Numbered from the stretch's first letter, positions 17,657-26,990 are shown. The stretch is DNA of 64,000 nt from Curtobacterium sp. TC1 (GCF_019844075.1 NZ_CP081964.1:2480001-2544000), one strand, 5' to 3'. Numbers and translations: made by a program. Notes: generated from the letters alone by a model not told the origin.

Positions 17657-18070
17657 CTACGCCTCGGTCGTCTCGTCGGCGGTCTCGGCGTCGTCGGTCT
17701 TGGCGGCGGGAGCCGTCTTCTCCGACTTCGGCTTGAGGACGGCCTTCTTCGAGGAGTCGACCTGGAAGGCCGGCTTCGGCTCGGCGACCTTGACCTTGGA
17801 CGCGGTGTCCTTCTCGCCCTTGAACTTGGCCCAGTCGCCGGTCAGCTTGAGGAGGGCCGCGACCTGCTCGGTCGGCTGCGCGCCGACGCCGAGCCAGTAG
17901 AGCGCACGCTCGGACTCGATCTTGATGACCGAGGGCTCCTCGGTCGGGTGGTACTGACCGATCTCCTCGAGGACACGACCATCGCGCTTGGTGCGCGAGT
18001 CGGCGACGACGATGCGGTAGTAGGGCGCACGGATCTTACCGAGACGCTTCAGACGGATCTTGACAGCCAC
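17657..18070 (-). CDS. rpsP: 30S ribosomal protein S16
   Basis: Small-subunit protein. The GTG start follows AGGAGC and gives (M)[20 protein letters not shown], the classical S16 N-terminus. Residues 1-85 are the S16 fold. The C-terminal ~50 residues are a Lys/Ala/Glu-rich tail, making this 137-residue protein longer than the ~80-residue E. coli form, as is usual in actinobacteria. A possible extended -10 (TGTAAGAAT) lies about 130 bp upstream. It is first in its operon. Confidence 0.96.
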   Translation of the reverse strand: MAVKIRLKRLGKIRAPYYRIVVADSRTKRDGRVLEEIGQYHPTEEPSVIKIESERALYWLGVGAQPTEQVAALLKLTGDWAKFKGEKDTASKVKVAEPKPAFQVDSSKKAVLKPKSEKTAPAAKTDDAETADETTEA

Positions 18071-18234
18071 AATTGCTCCTGTTTGCTTACGTTGTGGTTG
18101 AACCGGAACCGCGGGCGTGGGGGCACACACGGTGAAAGCTCGAGAGAGATCGCTCACAGCTGGATAGAGGGTCGAGCTGCGGCGATTCGACCGTTCATTC
18201 TTACAGATTCCCGGCCGCGATGCGAGCCGACGCG

Positions 18235-20370
18235 CTACGGCGCGAGTCGCCGGACCGCTTCGAGGGCCTCGGACGTCGCGCGGACCGCGTCCACGCTCCG
18301 TGCGTCGCGAGCGCCGCCGACGACGGCGAACGGCACACCGGCGGCCTGGAGGCCCGTCACGAGTCCGCCGGGCACGTCGCCATCGGTGTCGATCGCGCGT
18401 TCCTGCCCGGCGCAGACCACGACGCTGTCCGCCGGGATCGCGCGCTCCTCGCCGTGCTCGTCGCGGATCCAGAGGGCGCCGGGCTCGATGCGCAGGTACT
18501 CCTGCACGCCGCCCACCATGTGCACCCCGGCGTCGCGGAGGCGCCCGATGGCGACCCAGCGTGAGGTGATCCCGACGCCCTGGCCGAACTTGCCCGAGCG
18601 GCGGAGCACGGTGACGTCGGAGCCCGGCCGGATCGTGCGTGACGCTGCGGGCAGTCGCTGGGGCACGTCGCCGACGAGTGCACCGGAGACGTCGAGGTCC
18701 CAGCGGGCCGCGAACTCGGTGGCCCGGACGGCCTCGTCGGGCGACTCGGTCAGGAACGCCGCGGTGTCGACGCCGATGCCACCGCCGCCGATGATCGCGA
18801 CGGTGCCGGCCGGCACGCCCTCGCGGAGTGCCCGCTCGTACGACAGGACGTGCGGCAGGTCGCTGCCGGGGACGTCGACGTCCCGCGGCACCACCCCGGC
18901 GGCGAGGACGACGGCGTCGCTGCCGGCGAGGTCGGCGGCCGTCGCCGGGCGTCCGAGGTGCACGGTGGCACCGCGCTCGTCGAGCTCGGCGCGGGCGGCC
19001 CGGACCGTCGCGGCGTAGTCCTCCTTGCCGGGGACGAGCGCGGCGAGGCCGAACTGGCCGCCGAGCCGGTCGGCGGCCTCCCACACGGTGACGCGGTGGC
19101 CGCGTCGGGCGGCGTCGACGGCGGCGGCGAGGCCGGCCGGTCCTCCGCCGACGACGTCGACGCGCTTCGGGTCGGTGGTCGGACGCGCGGGGAACGCGAC
19201 CTCGCGGGCGGCGCGCGGGTTGACCAGGCAGGAGACCGGCGCGCCGATGATCGAGCGGTCGAGGCACGCCTGGTTGCAGCCGATGCAGGTGTTCACCAGG
19301 GCGAACCGGCCCGCGAGCGAGCGGTTCACGAGGGCCGGGTCGGCGAGGAACGGTCGGGCCAGGGCGACGGCGTCGATGGTCCCGTCGGCGAGGACGGTCT
19401 CACCGTCGCGCAGGTCGGTCATCCGGTTCGAGGCGATCACGCGGACGTCGGGGTACGACGACGCGCGCACGACCCCGGCGATGCGCGCGGCGTGGTCGAG
19501 CCAGGCGCCGTGCGGCACCGCGGCCTGCACGGTCGGGGTGCGGGACTCGTGCCAGCCGATCCCCACCGAGATGCCGTCGAGCCCGAGCGGCAGCAGGTCG
19601 TGCACGAGGGCGTCGACGTCGTCATCGGTCGAGGACCCGGGCATCAGGTCGGCGCCGGAGAGCCGGATCGTCACGGCGAGCCCGGGCACCGCGGTACGCA
19701 CCGCGCGGACCACCTCGATCGTGAACCGCCGGCGACGAACGGCGTCACCGCCCCACTCGTCGTCGCGCAGGTTCGTCAGCGGCGACTGGAACTGGTTGAT
19801 CAGGTACCCCTCGGAGGCCATGATCTCGACGCCGTCGAACCCGATGTCGCGTGCGGACCGGGCCGCGGCGGCGAAGTCCTCGATGGTGCGCTCGACCTCG
19901 GCAGCGGTCAGGGCCGTCGGCACCACGCCGCGGGCGGCCGCCCACGGCAGGGCCGACGGCGCCACCACCCGCTGGGGCTCCCCGTGCCGGTCGACCATCC
20001 CCGCGGCGAGCGCGTAGCGACCGGCGTGGAAGAGCTGAGCGAGGATCGTCGAGCCCTCCTCGTGCACGGCGTCGACCGCCGTACGGAACCGCTCGTCCGC
20101 TCCCCCGACGCCGAACACGGCGAAGTCGGGGCCGCCCCGGGCCTCGTCGTTCACCGCGATGCCGCCCGTGATGATGCACGCCGCGCCGCCGGCCGCCCGT
20201 TCGCGGTAGAACGCCGCCATGCCGGCCCCGCCGTCGTCGTGCACCTCGAGGCCGGTGTGCATCGACCCCATCACCACCCGGTTGGCCAGGTGCAGGGGGC
20301 CGAGGGTCCAGGGTGACGCGACGGTCCGGAGGGAGTCCGGCACGACGGGGGCGGAAGCGACGCTGCTCAT
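18235..20370 (-). CDS. FadH-like NADH:flavin/Fe-S enoyl-CoA reductase
   Basis: A 711-residue member of the 2,4-dienoyl-CoA reductase family. Residues 1-355 form the FMN TIM barrel with QLFHAGRYA (H115), Y189 in SEGYLINQF, and H274 in GWHESRTPT; the last two match the catalytic Tyr and His of E. coli FadH. A 4Fe-4S motif follows: C362, C365, C369, C381. The C-terminal half holds FAD/NAD(P)H Rossmann motifs ([22 protein letters not shown]). It starts four bases after the SDR stop. In this operon it is the likely equivalent of PlmM/AnsM-type oxidoreductases, reducing a ring double bond of a cyclohexadienyl-CoA intermediate. The exact step is inferred. Confidence 0.85.
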   Translation of the reverse strand: MSSVASAPVVPDSLRTVASPWTLGPLHLANRVVMGSMHTGLEVHDDGGAGMAAFYRERAAGGAACIITGGIAVNDEARGGPDFAVFGVGGADERFRTAVDAVHEEGSTILAQLFHAGRYALAAGMVDRHGEPQRVVAPSALPWAAARGVVPTALTAAEVERTIEDFAAAARSARDIGFDGVEIMASEGYLINQFQSPLTNLRDDEWGGDAVRRRRFTIEVVRAVRTAVPGLAVTIRLSGADLMPGSSTDDDVDALVHDLLPLGLDGISVGIGWHESRTPTVQAAVPHGAWLDHAARIAGVVRASSYPDVRVIASNRMTDLRDGETVLADGTIDAVALARPFLADPALVNRSLAGRFALVNTCIGCNQACLDRSIIGAPVSCLVNPRAAREVAFPARPTTDPKRVDVVGGGPAGLAAAVDAARRGHRVTVWEAADRLGGQFGLAALVPGKEDYAATVRAARAELDERGATVHLGRPATAADLAGSDAVVLAAGVVPRDVDVPGSDLPHVLSYERALREGVPAGTVAIIGGGGIGVDTAAFLTESPDEAVRATEFAARWDLDVSGALVGDVPQRLPAASRTIRPGSDVTVLRRSGKFGQGVGITSRWVAIGRLRDAGVHMVGGVQEYLRIEPGALWIRDEHGEERAIPADSVVVCAGQERAIDTDGDVPGGLVTGLQAAGVPFAVVGGARDARSVDAVRATSEALEAVRRLAP

Positions 20371-20374
20371 GCGC

Positions 20375-21220
20375 CTATTCTGCGGTGTCCGCGCCCGCGG
20401 CGTCGGCCGGCAGTACCGCGTCGCGGAGCGGCGACGTCGTGTCCGCCCAGAACGGCGGCGCGATCACGGTCAGCCCGCCGTCGACCGACAGCACCTGCCC
20501 GGTGATGTACCCGGCCTTGTCCGACAGCAGGAAGTCGACGGCGTCCGCCATGTCGTCGGCGGTACCGGGGCGCTGCAGCGGGAGCTTCTCGAACACGGAG
20601 TCGATCGGCGCCTGCCCGGGGACCTTCGTGTAGAAGTACTCGAGCGAGTCGGTGTCGATGAGGCCGCCGTTCACCGCGTTGACGGTGATCTGACGCGGCC
20701 CGAACTCGACCGCCATGTACTTCATGTAGGACTCGCTCATCGCCTTGGCGGCACCGAGTGCGGCGTAGGTCGGGAAGGCGCGGAGCGATCCGTACGAGGT
20801 CACGACGACGATGCGGCCACCCCGGTCCATCAGCTCGGCAGCGCGTTGCGCCCCGAGCACGAACGAGCGGGCGTTGGTGGCGTAGCTGCGGTCCAGGTGG
20901 TGCAGCTTGAGCTCCTTGACCGGCTTGAACGCGCTGGCGGCAGCGTTCGCGACGAAGTGGTCGAGGCGGCCGTAGGTGTCGCGCACCAGGTCGAACAGGG
21001 CGTCGATCGACTCCGGCTGCTCGATGTCGACCTGCGCGGTGATGCCGTCGCCGCCGGCGGCCTTGACGTCGGCCAGCGATTCCTCGGCGAGGTCGGCGTT
21101 GCCCTTGTACGTCACCACGACGGTGACGCCGCGCTGGCCGAGCTTCTGCGCGAGCAGGCGGCCGATGCCGCGCGAAGCGCCCGTGATCAGTGCGATGGGT
21201 GCGTTGGTGGTGTCGGTCAC
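20375..21220 (-). CDS. ChcA-like SDR, probable cyclohexenylcarbonyl-CoA reductase
   Basis: A 281-residue short-chain dehydrogenase with the cofactor motif TGASRGIG (residues 13-20). The catalytic pair is Y152-x6-K159, the spacing of enoyl reductases (FabL, FabI/InhA), not the Y-x3-K of ketoreductases. NAVNGGLIDTD also matches FabL-type enoyl reductases. In Streptomyces collinus, ChcA is an SDR that reduces 1-cyclohexenylcarbonyl-CoA in the shikimate-to-cyclohexanecarboxyl-CoA route. Family identity is from motifs; the substrate is inferred from the operon. An 83-bp gap with a family-A hairpin separates it from the upstream acyl-CoA dehydrogenase. Confidence 0.8.
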   Translation of the reverse strand: MTDTTNAPIALITGASRGIGRLLAQKLGQRGVTVVVTYKGNADLAEESLADVKAAGGDGITAQVDIEQPESIDALFDLVRDTYGRLDHFVANAAASAFKPVKELKLHHLDRSYATNARSFVLGAQRAAELMDRGGRIVVVTSYGSLRAFPTYAALGAAKAMSESYMKYMAVEFGPRQITVNAVNGGLIDTDSLEYFYTKVPGQAPIDSVFEKLPLQRPGTADDMADAVDFLLSDKAGYITGQVLSVDGGLTVIAPPFWADTTSPLRDAVLPADAAGADTAE

Positions 21221-21245
21221 TGCGGTCCTCTACGTGCGTGGGGAA

Positions 21246-21287
21246 GGACGGGAGGCGCGGGGCGGGTCCGCCACGGGCCTCCCGTCC
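21246..21287 (-). repeat. Family-A hairpin inside the CHC operon
   Basis: Arms GGACGGGAGGC and GCCTCCCGTCC enclose a smaller GGCGG/CCGCC stem. It lies between the acyl-CoA dehydrogenase and the SDR. Because the genes on both sides belong to one pathway, partial termination or mRNA stabilisation is more likely than a complete stop. Confidence 0.7.
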
Positions 21288-21303
21288 GGTGGGTGGTGGT
21301 GGT

Positions 21304-22482
21304 CTAGAACCCGGCCTGGCCGGTCACGACGGCGCGGCCGACGACCAGCTTCTGGATCTCGTTGGTGCCCTCTTCGAAGCGCTGCGCGCGCGCGTCGCGG
21401 TAGACGCGCTCGATCGCGTTGCGCTTCCAGTAGCCCTGGCCGCCGTGCACCTGCAGGGCCTTGTCGGTGACGCGGGCGAGCATGTCGACGGCGACCATCT
21501 TCGAGGCGCTGGACAGCGTGCCGGCGTCGGGACGGTCCTCTTCGTAGGCGCGGGCAGCCTCGAGCACCAGGGCGCGGGCGGCGGCGATGTCGGCGTAGTT
21601 CTCGGCCAGGTAGAACTGGATCGCCTGGCGGCTGGAGAGCTGCTTGCCGAAGGTCTCGCGCTTGTTGGCGTACTCGACGGCGAGCTCGTTCGCCCGCTCG
21701 GCGAGGCCGACGGCGCTCATCGCGACGGACACACGGCTCGGCAGCAGGAAGCCGCCGAGCGCGACCTCGAGCCCCTGGCCCTCGGCGCCGAGCAGCGCAC
21801 TGGCCGGCACGGGCACGTCGGTGAAGCGCAGGATCGCGTGGTCGGTGCCGCGGATGCCCATGGTGTCGGAGTCGTCGATCACCTCGGCACCCGGCAGCCC
21901 GCTGTTCGGCATGAGGAACGCGACCGTGCCGTCCTGACCGGTGGTGCCCTCGAGGCGGGCGGCGATGAGCCAGTAGTCGGCCTTGACGCCGAACGTGATG
22001 AGGTGCTTCTCGCCGTTCATCACGTAGGTGTCGCCCTCGCGGCGGACGGTGGTCCGGATGTCCGCGCCGGTGCCCGCGGTGGCCTCGGTCAGGGTGAACG
22101 CGACGAGCTGGTCGCCGGCGACGGACGGCTTGACGACCTGCTCGATCTGCTCCGGCGTCGCGTAGGGGGCCATCGCGCGCCACGTCCCGTTGATGACGTG
22201 GACGAGCATGCGGATCGACGCGTGCGAACGCGACACGATCTCCATGATCTCCAGGTAGCGCGAGAACGGGATGGCCCGTCCGCCGAGCTCGGTCGGCGCC
22301 GCGAGCGACAGCCAGCCCTTGTCCTTGAGCTCCTGGAAGAGCTCGGCGGCGAGCTGGCCGGTGCGCTCGATCTCCTCGGCCCACTGCTCGCCACGGCCGC
22401 GGACCCACTCGGTGACCTCGGCCTTGAGCTGCTGGAAGGCGGCTTCGTCGAACCCGGTGCTCGTCTGCTCGACGATCGTCAT
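21304..22482 (-). CDS. Acyl-CoA dehydrogenase (CHC-CoA pathway)
   Basis: FAD-dependent acyl-CoA dehydrogenase fold, 392 residues: an N-terminal helical domain, the FAD-contact segment AFTLTEATAGTGADIRTT, GEKHLITFG in the beta domain, and QVHGGQGYWKRNAIERVYRD in the C-terminal helices. The expected catalytic Glu is present at position 371 (FEEGTNEIQK). The ATG overlaps the stop of the fusion gene (ATGA). In phoslactomycin and ansatrienin clusters, an acyl-CoA dehydrogenase homologue (PlmL/AnsL) accompanies the AroA-like gene and chcA. It may desaturate the ring or run as a dehydratase/reductase-coupled step; the direction is not known. Confidence 0.85.
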   Translation of the reverse strand: MTIVEQTSTGFDEAAFQQLKAEVTEWVRGRGEQWAEEIERTGQLAAELFQELKDKGWLSLAAPTELGGRAIPFSRYLEIMEIVSRSHASIRMLVHVINGTWRAMAPYATPEQIEQVVKPSVAGDQLVAFTLTEATAGTGADIRTTVRREGDTYVMNGEKHLITFGVKADYWLIAARLEGTTGQDGTVAFLMPNSGLPGAEVIDDSDTMGIRGTDHAILRFTDVPVPASALLGAEGQGLEVALGGFLLPSRVSVAMSAVGLAERANELAVEYANKRETFGKQLSSRQAIQFYLAENYADIAAARALVLEAARAYEEDRPDAGTLSSASKMVAVDMLARVTDKALQVHGGQGYWKRNAIERVYRDARAQRFEEGTNEIQKLVVGRAVVTGQAGF

Positions 22483-25400
22483 CGTGTCTCGTTCTCCTTC
22501 GTCGCGACGAGCGCGGCCGCCTGCTCGCGCAGGGTGTTCTTCTGGACCTTGCCGACCGCGTTGCGCGGCAGTTCGTCGATGTACTCGAGCCGCTCCGGCC
22601 AGTAGTACTTGCTCACGCCCGCCTTGTCGAGTGCCTGCTGCATCGACGGGAAGTCGAGCTGGTCGGCACCGGCGGCCGGCACGACGAACGCGCAGGCACG
22701 CTCCCCGAGTCGGGCGTCCGGCATGGCGACGATCGCCACGTCGGTGACCAGCGGGTGCTGGTAGAGCAGGTTCTCGATCTCGACGACCGGGATCTTCTCG
22801 CCACCGCGGTTGATGACGTCCTTGACCCGACCGGTGATCGACAGGAAGCCGTTCGCGTCGACCTTCGCCAGGTCGCCGGTCCGGTACCAGCCGTCCTCGG
22901 TGAAGACGTCGTCGGTCAGGTCCTGGCGGTCGAGGTACCCGTCGAACATGGTCGGCGAGTGCAGCTCGAAGTTGCCCTCGGTGTCGGTGGGCAGCTCGTG
23001 GCCTTCGTCGTCGACGATCCGGATCCGGATGCCCGGCAACGCACGGCCGTCGTGCCCGTACGCGGCAGCCGGGTCGTCGCTCGGGCTGGACAGGGCGCCG
23101 AGGCACGTCTCGCTCGTGCCGAACGCGCCGAGGATCGCCGTGCCGAGCACCGTCGCGGCCCGCTGGGCGAGCGCCCGCGGCACGGCGGCACCGGTCGGCA
23201 CGAAGATCCGCAGCGACTCGGGCTGGGCGGCACCGGCCTCGACCAGGTCGACGAGGTCGGTCAGGAACGGGGTCGCGCACTGCACGAACGACGCCTTCGC
23301 GGCGCCGAACGCCTGCTCGAGCGCGACCGTGCCGTCCCACACGGGCTGGATGACCTGCGGCGCACCGAGCCGGAACGCCAGCAGCATGCCGTACAGGAAC
23401 CCGGTCTGGTGCGCGAGCGGCGACGGGATGTAGATCCGGTCCGCGCTCGTCAGGCCGGACTGCGCGACGTGCATCGCCGTGGCCAGACCGAGGGTGCGGT
23501 GCGGGTGCTGCACGCCCTTCGGCTCCCCCGTCGTGCCCGAGGTGAAGAGCAGCTGGCACACGTCGTCGGGGCCCGGCGCGCGCGACGTGATCTCGTCGAC
23601 GTCGACGTGCACCGCGTCGAGCGCGTTGTCGAAGTACCGCCAGTGCCAGTCGCTCGCCGCCACCCGGTCCAGGGCGTCGGCGGGCAGCGGCGGCTGGTTC
23701 GTCGGGGCGTCGACCTGCCCGCGCGCCTCGGACCGGAGCACGATGACGTGCTCGACCGACAGCCGGCGCTGCTGGGCCTTCGCCTCGTCGATGACGTCGA
23801 GGAGCTCGAGCGCCGGACGGCGCTTGCGGAAGACGTTCGGCAGGAACACCACCCGCGCACGCGACCGGGCGAGCGTCATCGTCGTCTCGCGCGGGCCGAA
23901 CACCGGCATGATCGGCGTCGCGACGGCGCCGATCTGGATCGCCCCGAGCGTGATGGACACGAACTCGCGCCAGTTCGGCAGCTGCATGGCGACCGACTCG
24001 CCCGTGCGGACCCCGAGTTCGAGCAGGAGCGCGGAGACCTTGTCGGCCTCGTCCTGCAGCTCGCGCCACGTGGTGTTCACGGGGGCTGCTCCCCCGACCT
24101 CGATGACGGCGAGGCCGTCGGGGTCACTGGTGGCAAGCGCACGGACCTTCTCGCTCAGCACCAGGGGGTCGGCGTCGATGCCGGCGAGCTCGGGCGGTTC
24201 CGGGCTCGTGGGCGCGACCGGCTGCTGCTCGCCGAGGTCGGTGCGCTCGCCGTCGGCGCGTACGCCGTCGGTGCGCTCGCCGAGGTCGGTGCGCGCATCG
24301 GCCATCTCGGCGGCCTCGGCCGCGTCGGCCCGGTCGTCGCGGGCGATCTGCGCAGCGAGGGCGTCGCCGACCTCCATGTCGAGGCCGACGGAGTTCATCG
24401 CCTCGAGGAACGTCGGGTACGAGATCCGGTAGGCCCGCGGGTAGGTCAGCCCCGAGGTGCCGCGCGCCTTCGAGGCGGCGACGGCCAGCGACATGAGCAC
24501 GCGGTGGTCGTTGAACGACGACATCTGCGCGCCGTGCAGTCCCTCGGCGCCGACCCCGGTGACGCGGAGCTCGTCGGCACCCTGCTCCGCCCGGCCACCC
24601 ATGCGGTTGAGCTGCAGCATCGCCGCGACGCGGTCGGACTCCTTCAACCGGATGTGGGCGACGTTCCAGAGCCGGGTGGTGCCCTCGGCGAAGGTGGCCA
24701 TCGTCGACAGGACCGGCAGCAGGTCGGGGATCGGCTGGCAGTCGATGTCGAGCGGTCGGAGCGGAGAGCCGTCGTGCTCGATGCGCACGAACCCGGTCTC
24801 CTCGTCGATCCGCATCGGGACGCCCATCGCCGTCGCGAGGTCGAGGAACTCGCTCTCCGGGTGGTCGGTCTCGGCGGTGGTGAAGGCCGTCATGCCGCGC
24901 AGGAGGAGGTTCGACTCGCGGATGCCCGCAGCGGCGATGCCGAACGCGGCGGAACCGATGTCCGGCGGGATGACGTAGTCGTGCGGGGTGGCCTGCTGGT
25001 TCGCCGGGATCCGGTACTCGAGCCAGTCGTCGGAGACCTCGACGGTCAGTCCGAACTGCCGCATCATGCGCACGGTGAGCTCGACGTAGGGCTGCTCGTT
25101 CAGCCGGCCGCCGGTGATGTGGATCCGGGTCTCCTGCTCGGCGAACGGGGCCACCAGCAGCAGGCCGGAGACCCACTGCGACAGGGTGCCGGCGATCGTG
25201 ACGTCGCCGCCGCGGGGGCGCTTCGGCTGCACGGTGACGGGCGGGCAGTCGTTCGTCGCCTCGAGCTCGATACCCATCTGGGTCAGCGACGTCAGCAGCG
25301 CCTTGATGGGCCGCCGCTGGAAGTACTTCATGCCCGCGAGCGTCATCGGCTTGTCGGCGAGTGACGCCAGACCCGTCATGAAGTAGAGCGTGGTGCCGGA

Positions 25401-25703
25401 CGACCCCATGTTCAGGATGCCGTCGGCACCGCGGGACCCGTGGTCGACGACGTCGGTGGCCTCGTACCGGCCGCCGAGCCCGGTGACGTGGTACTCGTTC
25501 CCGCGACGCTTGACGTCGACGCCGAGGGCACGGAGCGTCCCGACGGTCCACTCGACCTGGCGGGTGGCGCTGATGCCGGAGACGATGCTCGTGCCCTTCG
25601 CCAGTGACGCGAGCACCAGGGCGCGGTGCGCGCGGTACTTCGAGACGGGGACGTCGAGCTCCCCGACGAGTGGTGCGGACGTGCCGCGCACGACCAACTG
25701 CAT
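22479..25703 (-). CDS. EPSP-synthase-like / acyl-CoA ligase fusion (PlmJK-like)
   Basis: A 1074-residue two-domain protein. Residues 1-445 are an AroA fold with K22, R27, D327, KESDR (354-358) and DHR (399-401) retained, but S23 is Tyr, the NAGTAMR loop is SSGTTLY, and the C-terminal Lys of the KTFP motif is lost. An Ala/Asp/Glu-rich linker with repeated RTDLGE follows (446-508). Residues 509-1074 are an AMP-forming acyl-CoA ligase: P-loop FTSGTTGEPKG near 719, GWYRTGDLAKVD, GRVKDVINRGGEKI, and NAVGKVQKN with the catalytic Lys. The ATG follows AGGAAGAGG. I infer that the first domain dehydrates shikimate or its phosphate and the second makes the CoA ester. It is not the housekeeping AroA. Confidence 0.85.
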   Translation of the reverse strand: MQLVVRGTSAPLVGELDVPVSKYRAHRALVLASLAKGTSIVSGISATRQVEWTVGTLRALGVDVKRRGNEYHVTGLGGRYEATDVVDHGSRGADGILNMGSSGTTLYFMTGLASLADKPMTLAGMKYFQRRPIKALLTSLTQMGIELEATNDCPPVTVQPKRPRGGDVTIAGTLSQWVSGLLLVAPFAEQETRIHITGGRLNEQPYVELTVRMMRQFGLTVEVSDDWLEYRIPANQQATPHDYVIPPDIGSAAFGIAAAGIRESNLLLRGMTAFTTAETDHPESEFLDLATAMGVPMRIDEETGFVRIEHDGSPLRPLDIDCQPIPDLLPVLSTMATFAEGTTRLWNVAHIRLKESDRVAAMLQLNRMGGRAEQGADELRVTGVGAEGLHGAQMSSFNDHRVLMSLAVAASKARGTSGLTYPRAYRISYPTFLEAMNSVGLDMEVGDALAAQIARDDRADAAEAAEMADARTDLGERTDGVRADGERTDLGEQQPVAPTSPEPPELAGIDADPLVLSEKVRALATSDPDGLAVIEVGGAAPVNTTWRELQDEADKVSALLLELGVRTGESVAMQLPNWREFVSITLGAIQIGAVATPIMPVFGPRETTMTLARSRARVVFLPNVFRKRRPALELLDVIDEAKAQQRRLSVEHVIVLRSEARGQVDAPTNQPPLPADALDRVAASDWHWRYFDNALDAVHVDVDEITSRAPGPDDVCQLLFTSGTTGEPKGVQHPHRTLGLATAMHVAQSGLTSADRIYIPSPLAHQTGFLYGMLLAFRLGAPQVIQPVWDGTVALEQAFGAAKASFVQCATPFLTDLVDLVEAGAAQPESLRIFVPTGAAVPRALAQRAATVLGTAILGAFGTSETCLGALSSPSDDPAAAYGHDGRALPGIRIRIVDDEGHELPTDTEGNFELHSPTMFDGYLDRQDLTDDVFTEDGWYRTGDLAKVDANGFLSITGRVKDVINRGGEKIPVVEIENLLYQHPLVTDVAIVAMPDARLGERACAFVVPAAGADQLDFPSMQQALDKAGVSKYYWPERLEYIDELPRNAVGKVQKNTLREQAAALVATKENETR

Positions 25704-25830
25704 GTGTACCTCTTCCTGGGTGATCCCCTCCAAAGTACGCCCGGTGTGGAACTACTGTGAATCGGATCCGCACGACCCGAACGGTGCTTCGTTGTGCGTG
25801 TCCGACAACCTTCCGGGCAGGATGTACAGC

Positions 25831-26961
25831 ATGGACATCCGCTTCACCGAGTCCCCTCCGTCGACCATCGGCGTCGAGTGGGAACTCCCGCTGGTCGACC
25901 TGTCGACCGGCGACCTCACGCCCCGTGCCCCTGCCGTCATCGCGGCCGTGCACGAACGGATCGGCGACCGCGAGCGGGTGACCGAGGAACTCCTGACGAA
26001 CACCGTCGAGGTCGTCTCCAGCGTGCACTCCCGGGTCGGCGACGCCACGAGCGAGCTGTCGGGCATCATCGGCGAGGTCATCGACGCCGCCGAGCCGCTC
26101 GACGCCCAGGTCATGTGCTCCGGGACGCATCCGTTCGCGGTGTGGGACCAGCAGGAGATCACCCCGGACAGCGAGCACTACACGACCCTCATCGACCGGA
26201 CGCGCTGGTGGGGGCGGCAGATGCTCATCTGGGGCGTCCACGTGCACGTCGGCATCGACGACCGTGACAAGGCCCTGCCGATCCTCGGCGCGATGCTCGC
26301 GTACGTCCCGCACCTGCAGGCCTTCACGGCGTCCAGCCCGTTCTGGGCCGGCATCGACACCGGCTACGCCTCGAACCGCGCGCTGATGTTCCAGCAACTC
26401 CCCACCGGTGGACTGCCGCCGGCGCTCGGGGCCTGGGCGAACTTCGAAGAGGTGGTGAGCGACCTCACCCACACCGGCGTCATCGACAGCGTGAAGGACC
26501 TGCGCTGGGACATCCGCCCGTCGCCGAAGTGGGGCACGCTCGAGAACCGGGTGTCGGACGGCATCTCGACCCTGCACGAGGTCGGTGCCGTGACGGCACT
26601 CGTGCAGTGCCTGGTCACCACGATGTCCGACCGGCTCGACGCCGGTGAGACCCTGCCGACGATGCAGCCCTGGTTCATCCGCGAGAACAAGTGGCGCGCC
26701 GCCCGCTACGGCATGGAGGCCGAGATCATCACGAACGCCGCCGGCGACGAGCGGCTCGTGACCGACGAGGTGCACGACCTGGTGCAGCGGCTCGACCCGG
26801 TGGCCGAACGGCTCGGTTGCCAGCAGGAGTTGCACCACCTCGACACGATGATCGCGAACGGGGCGTCGTACCAGCGGCAGCTCCGGGTCGCGCAGGAGCA
26901 CGGCGGGGACCTGCGCGAGGTCGTCCGACACCTGGTGACGGAGTTCCGCGAGTCACTCTGA
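25831..26961 (+). CDS. YbdK-type carboxylate-amine ligase (GCS2 family)
   Basis: A 376-residue ATP-dependent ligase of the glutamate-cysteine ligase 2 family, which couples a carboxylate to an amine; several members have weak gamma-glutamylcysteine activity. Conserved blocks are IGVEWELPLVDL at the N-terminus, GTHPFAVW, GVHVHVGI near residue 135, and RWDIRPSPKWGTLENRVSD near 230. The start ATG is preceded by CAGGA at a normal distance; an ATG three codons earlier has poor spacing. It is divergent from the CHC operon with a 127-bp gap. The substrate is unknown. Actinobacteria use mycothiol, so true glutathione synthesis is doubtful. Confidence 0.88.
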   Translation: MDIRFTESPPSTIGVEWELPLVDLSTGDLTPRAPAVIAAVHERIGDRERVTEELLTNTVEVVSSVHSRVGDATSELSGIIGEVIDAAEPLDAQVMCSGTHPFAVWDQQEITPDSEHYTTLIDRTRWWGRQMLIWGVHVHVGIDDRDKALPILGAMLAYVPHLQAFTASSPFWAGIDTGYASNRALMFQQLPTGGLPPALGAWANFEEVVSDLTHTGVIDSVKDLRWDIRPSPKWGTLENRVSDGISTLHEVGAVTALVQCLVTTMSDRLDAGETLPTMQPWFIRENKWRAARYGMEAEIITNAAGDERLVTDEVHDLVQRLDPVAERLGCQQELHHLDTMIANGASYQRQLRVAQEHGGDLREVVRHLVTEFRESL

Positions 26962-26990
26962 CCTCGAGGCCTCGCCGCGTACCTGATCGA

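Noticed and set aside
22755..25364. An 869-codon plus-strand frame opposite the CHC fusion gene
   Set aside because: Antisense shadow of a strongly supported gene; no motif, no ribosome binding site.
22479..25703. Annotation as the housekeeping EPSP synthase AroA
   Set aside because: Key EPSP-site residues are changed and the protein is fused to a CoA ligase in a CHC-type operon, so the normal shikimate-pathway enzyme should be elsewhere.
25704..25830. Riboswitch or operator sought between the CHC operon and the YbdK gene
   Set aside because: No recognisable aptamer, palindrome or clear promoter hexamers were found in these 127 bp.
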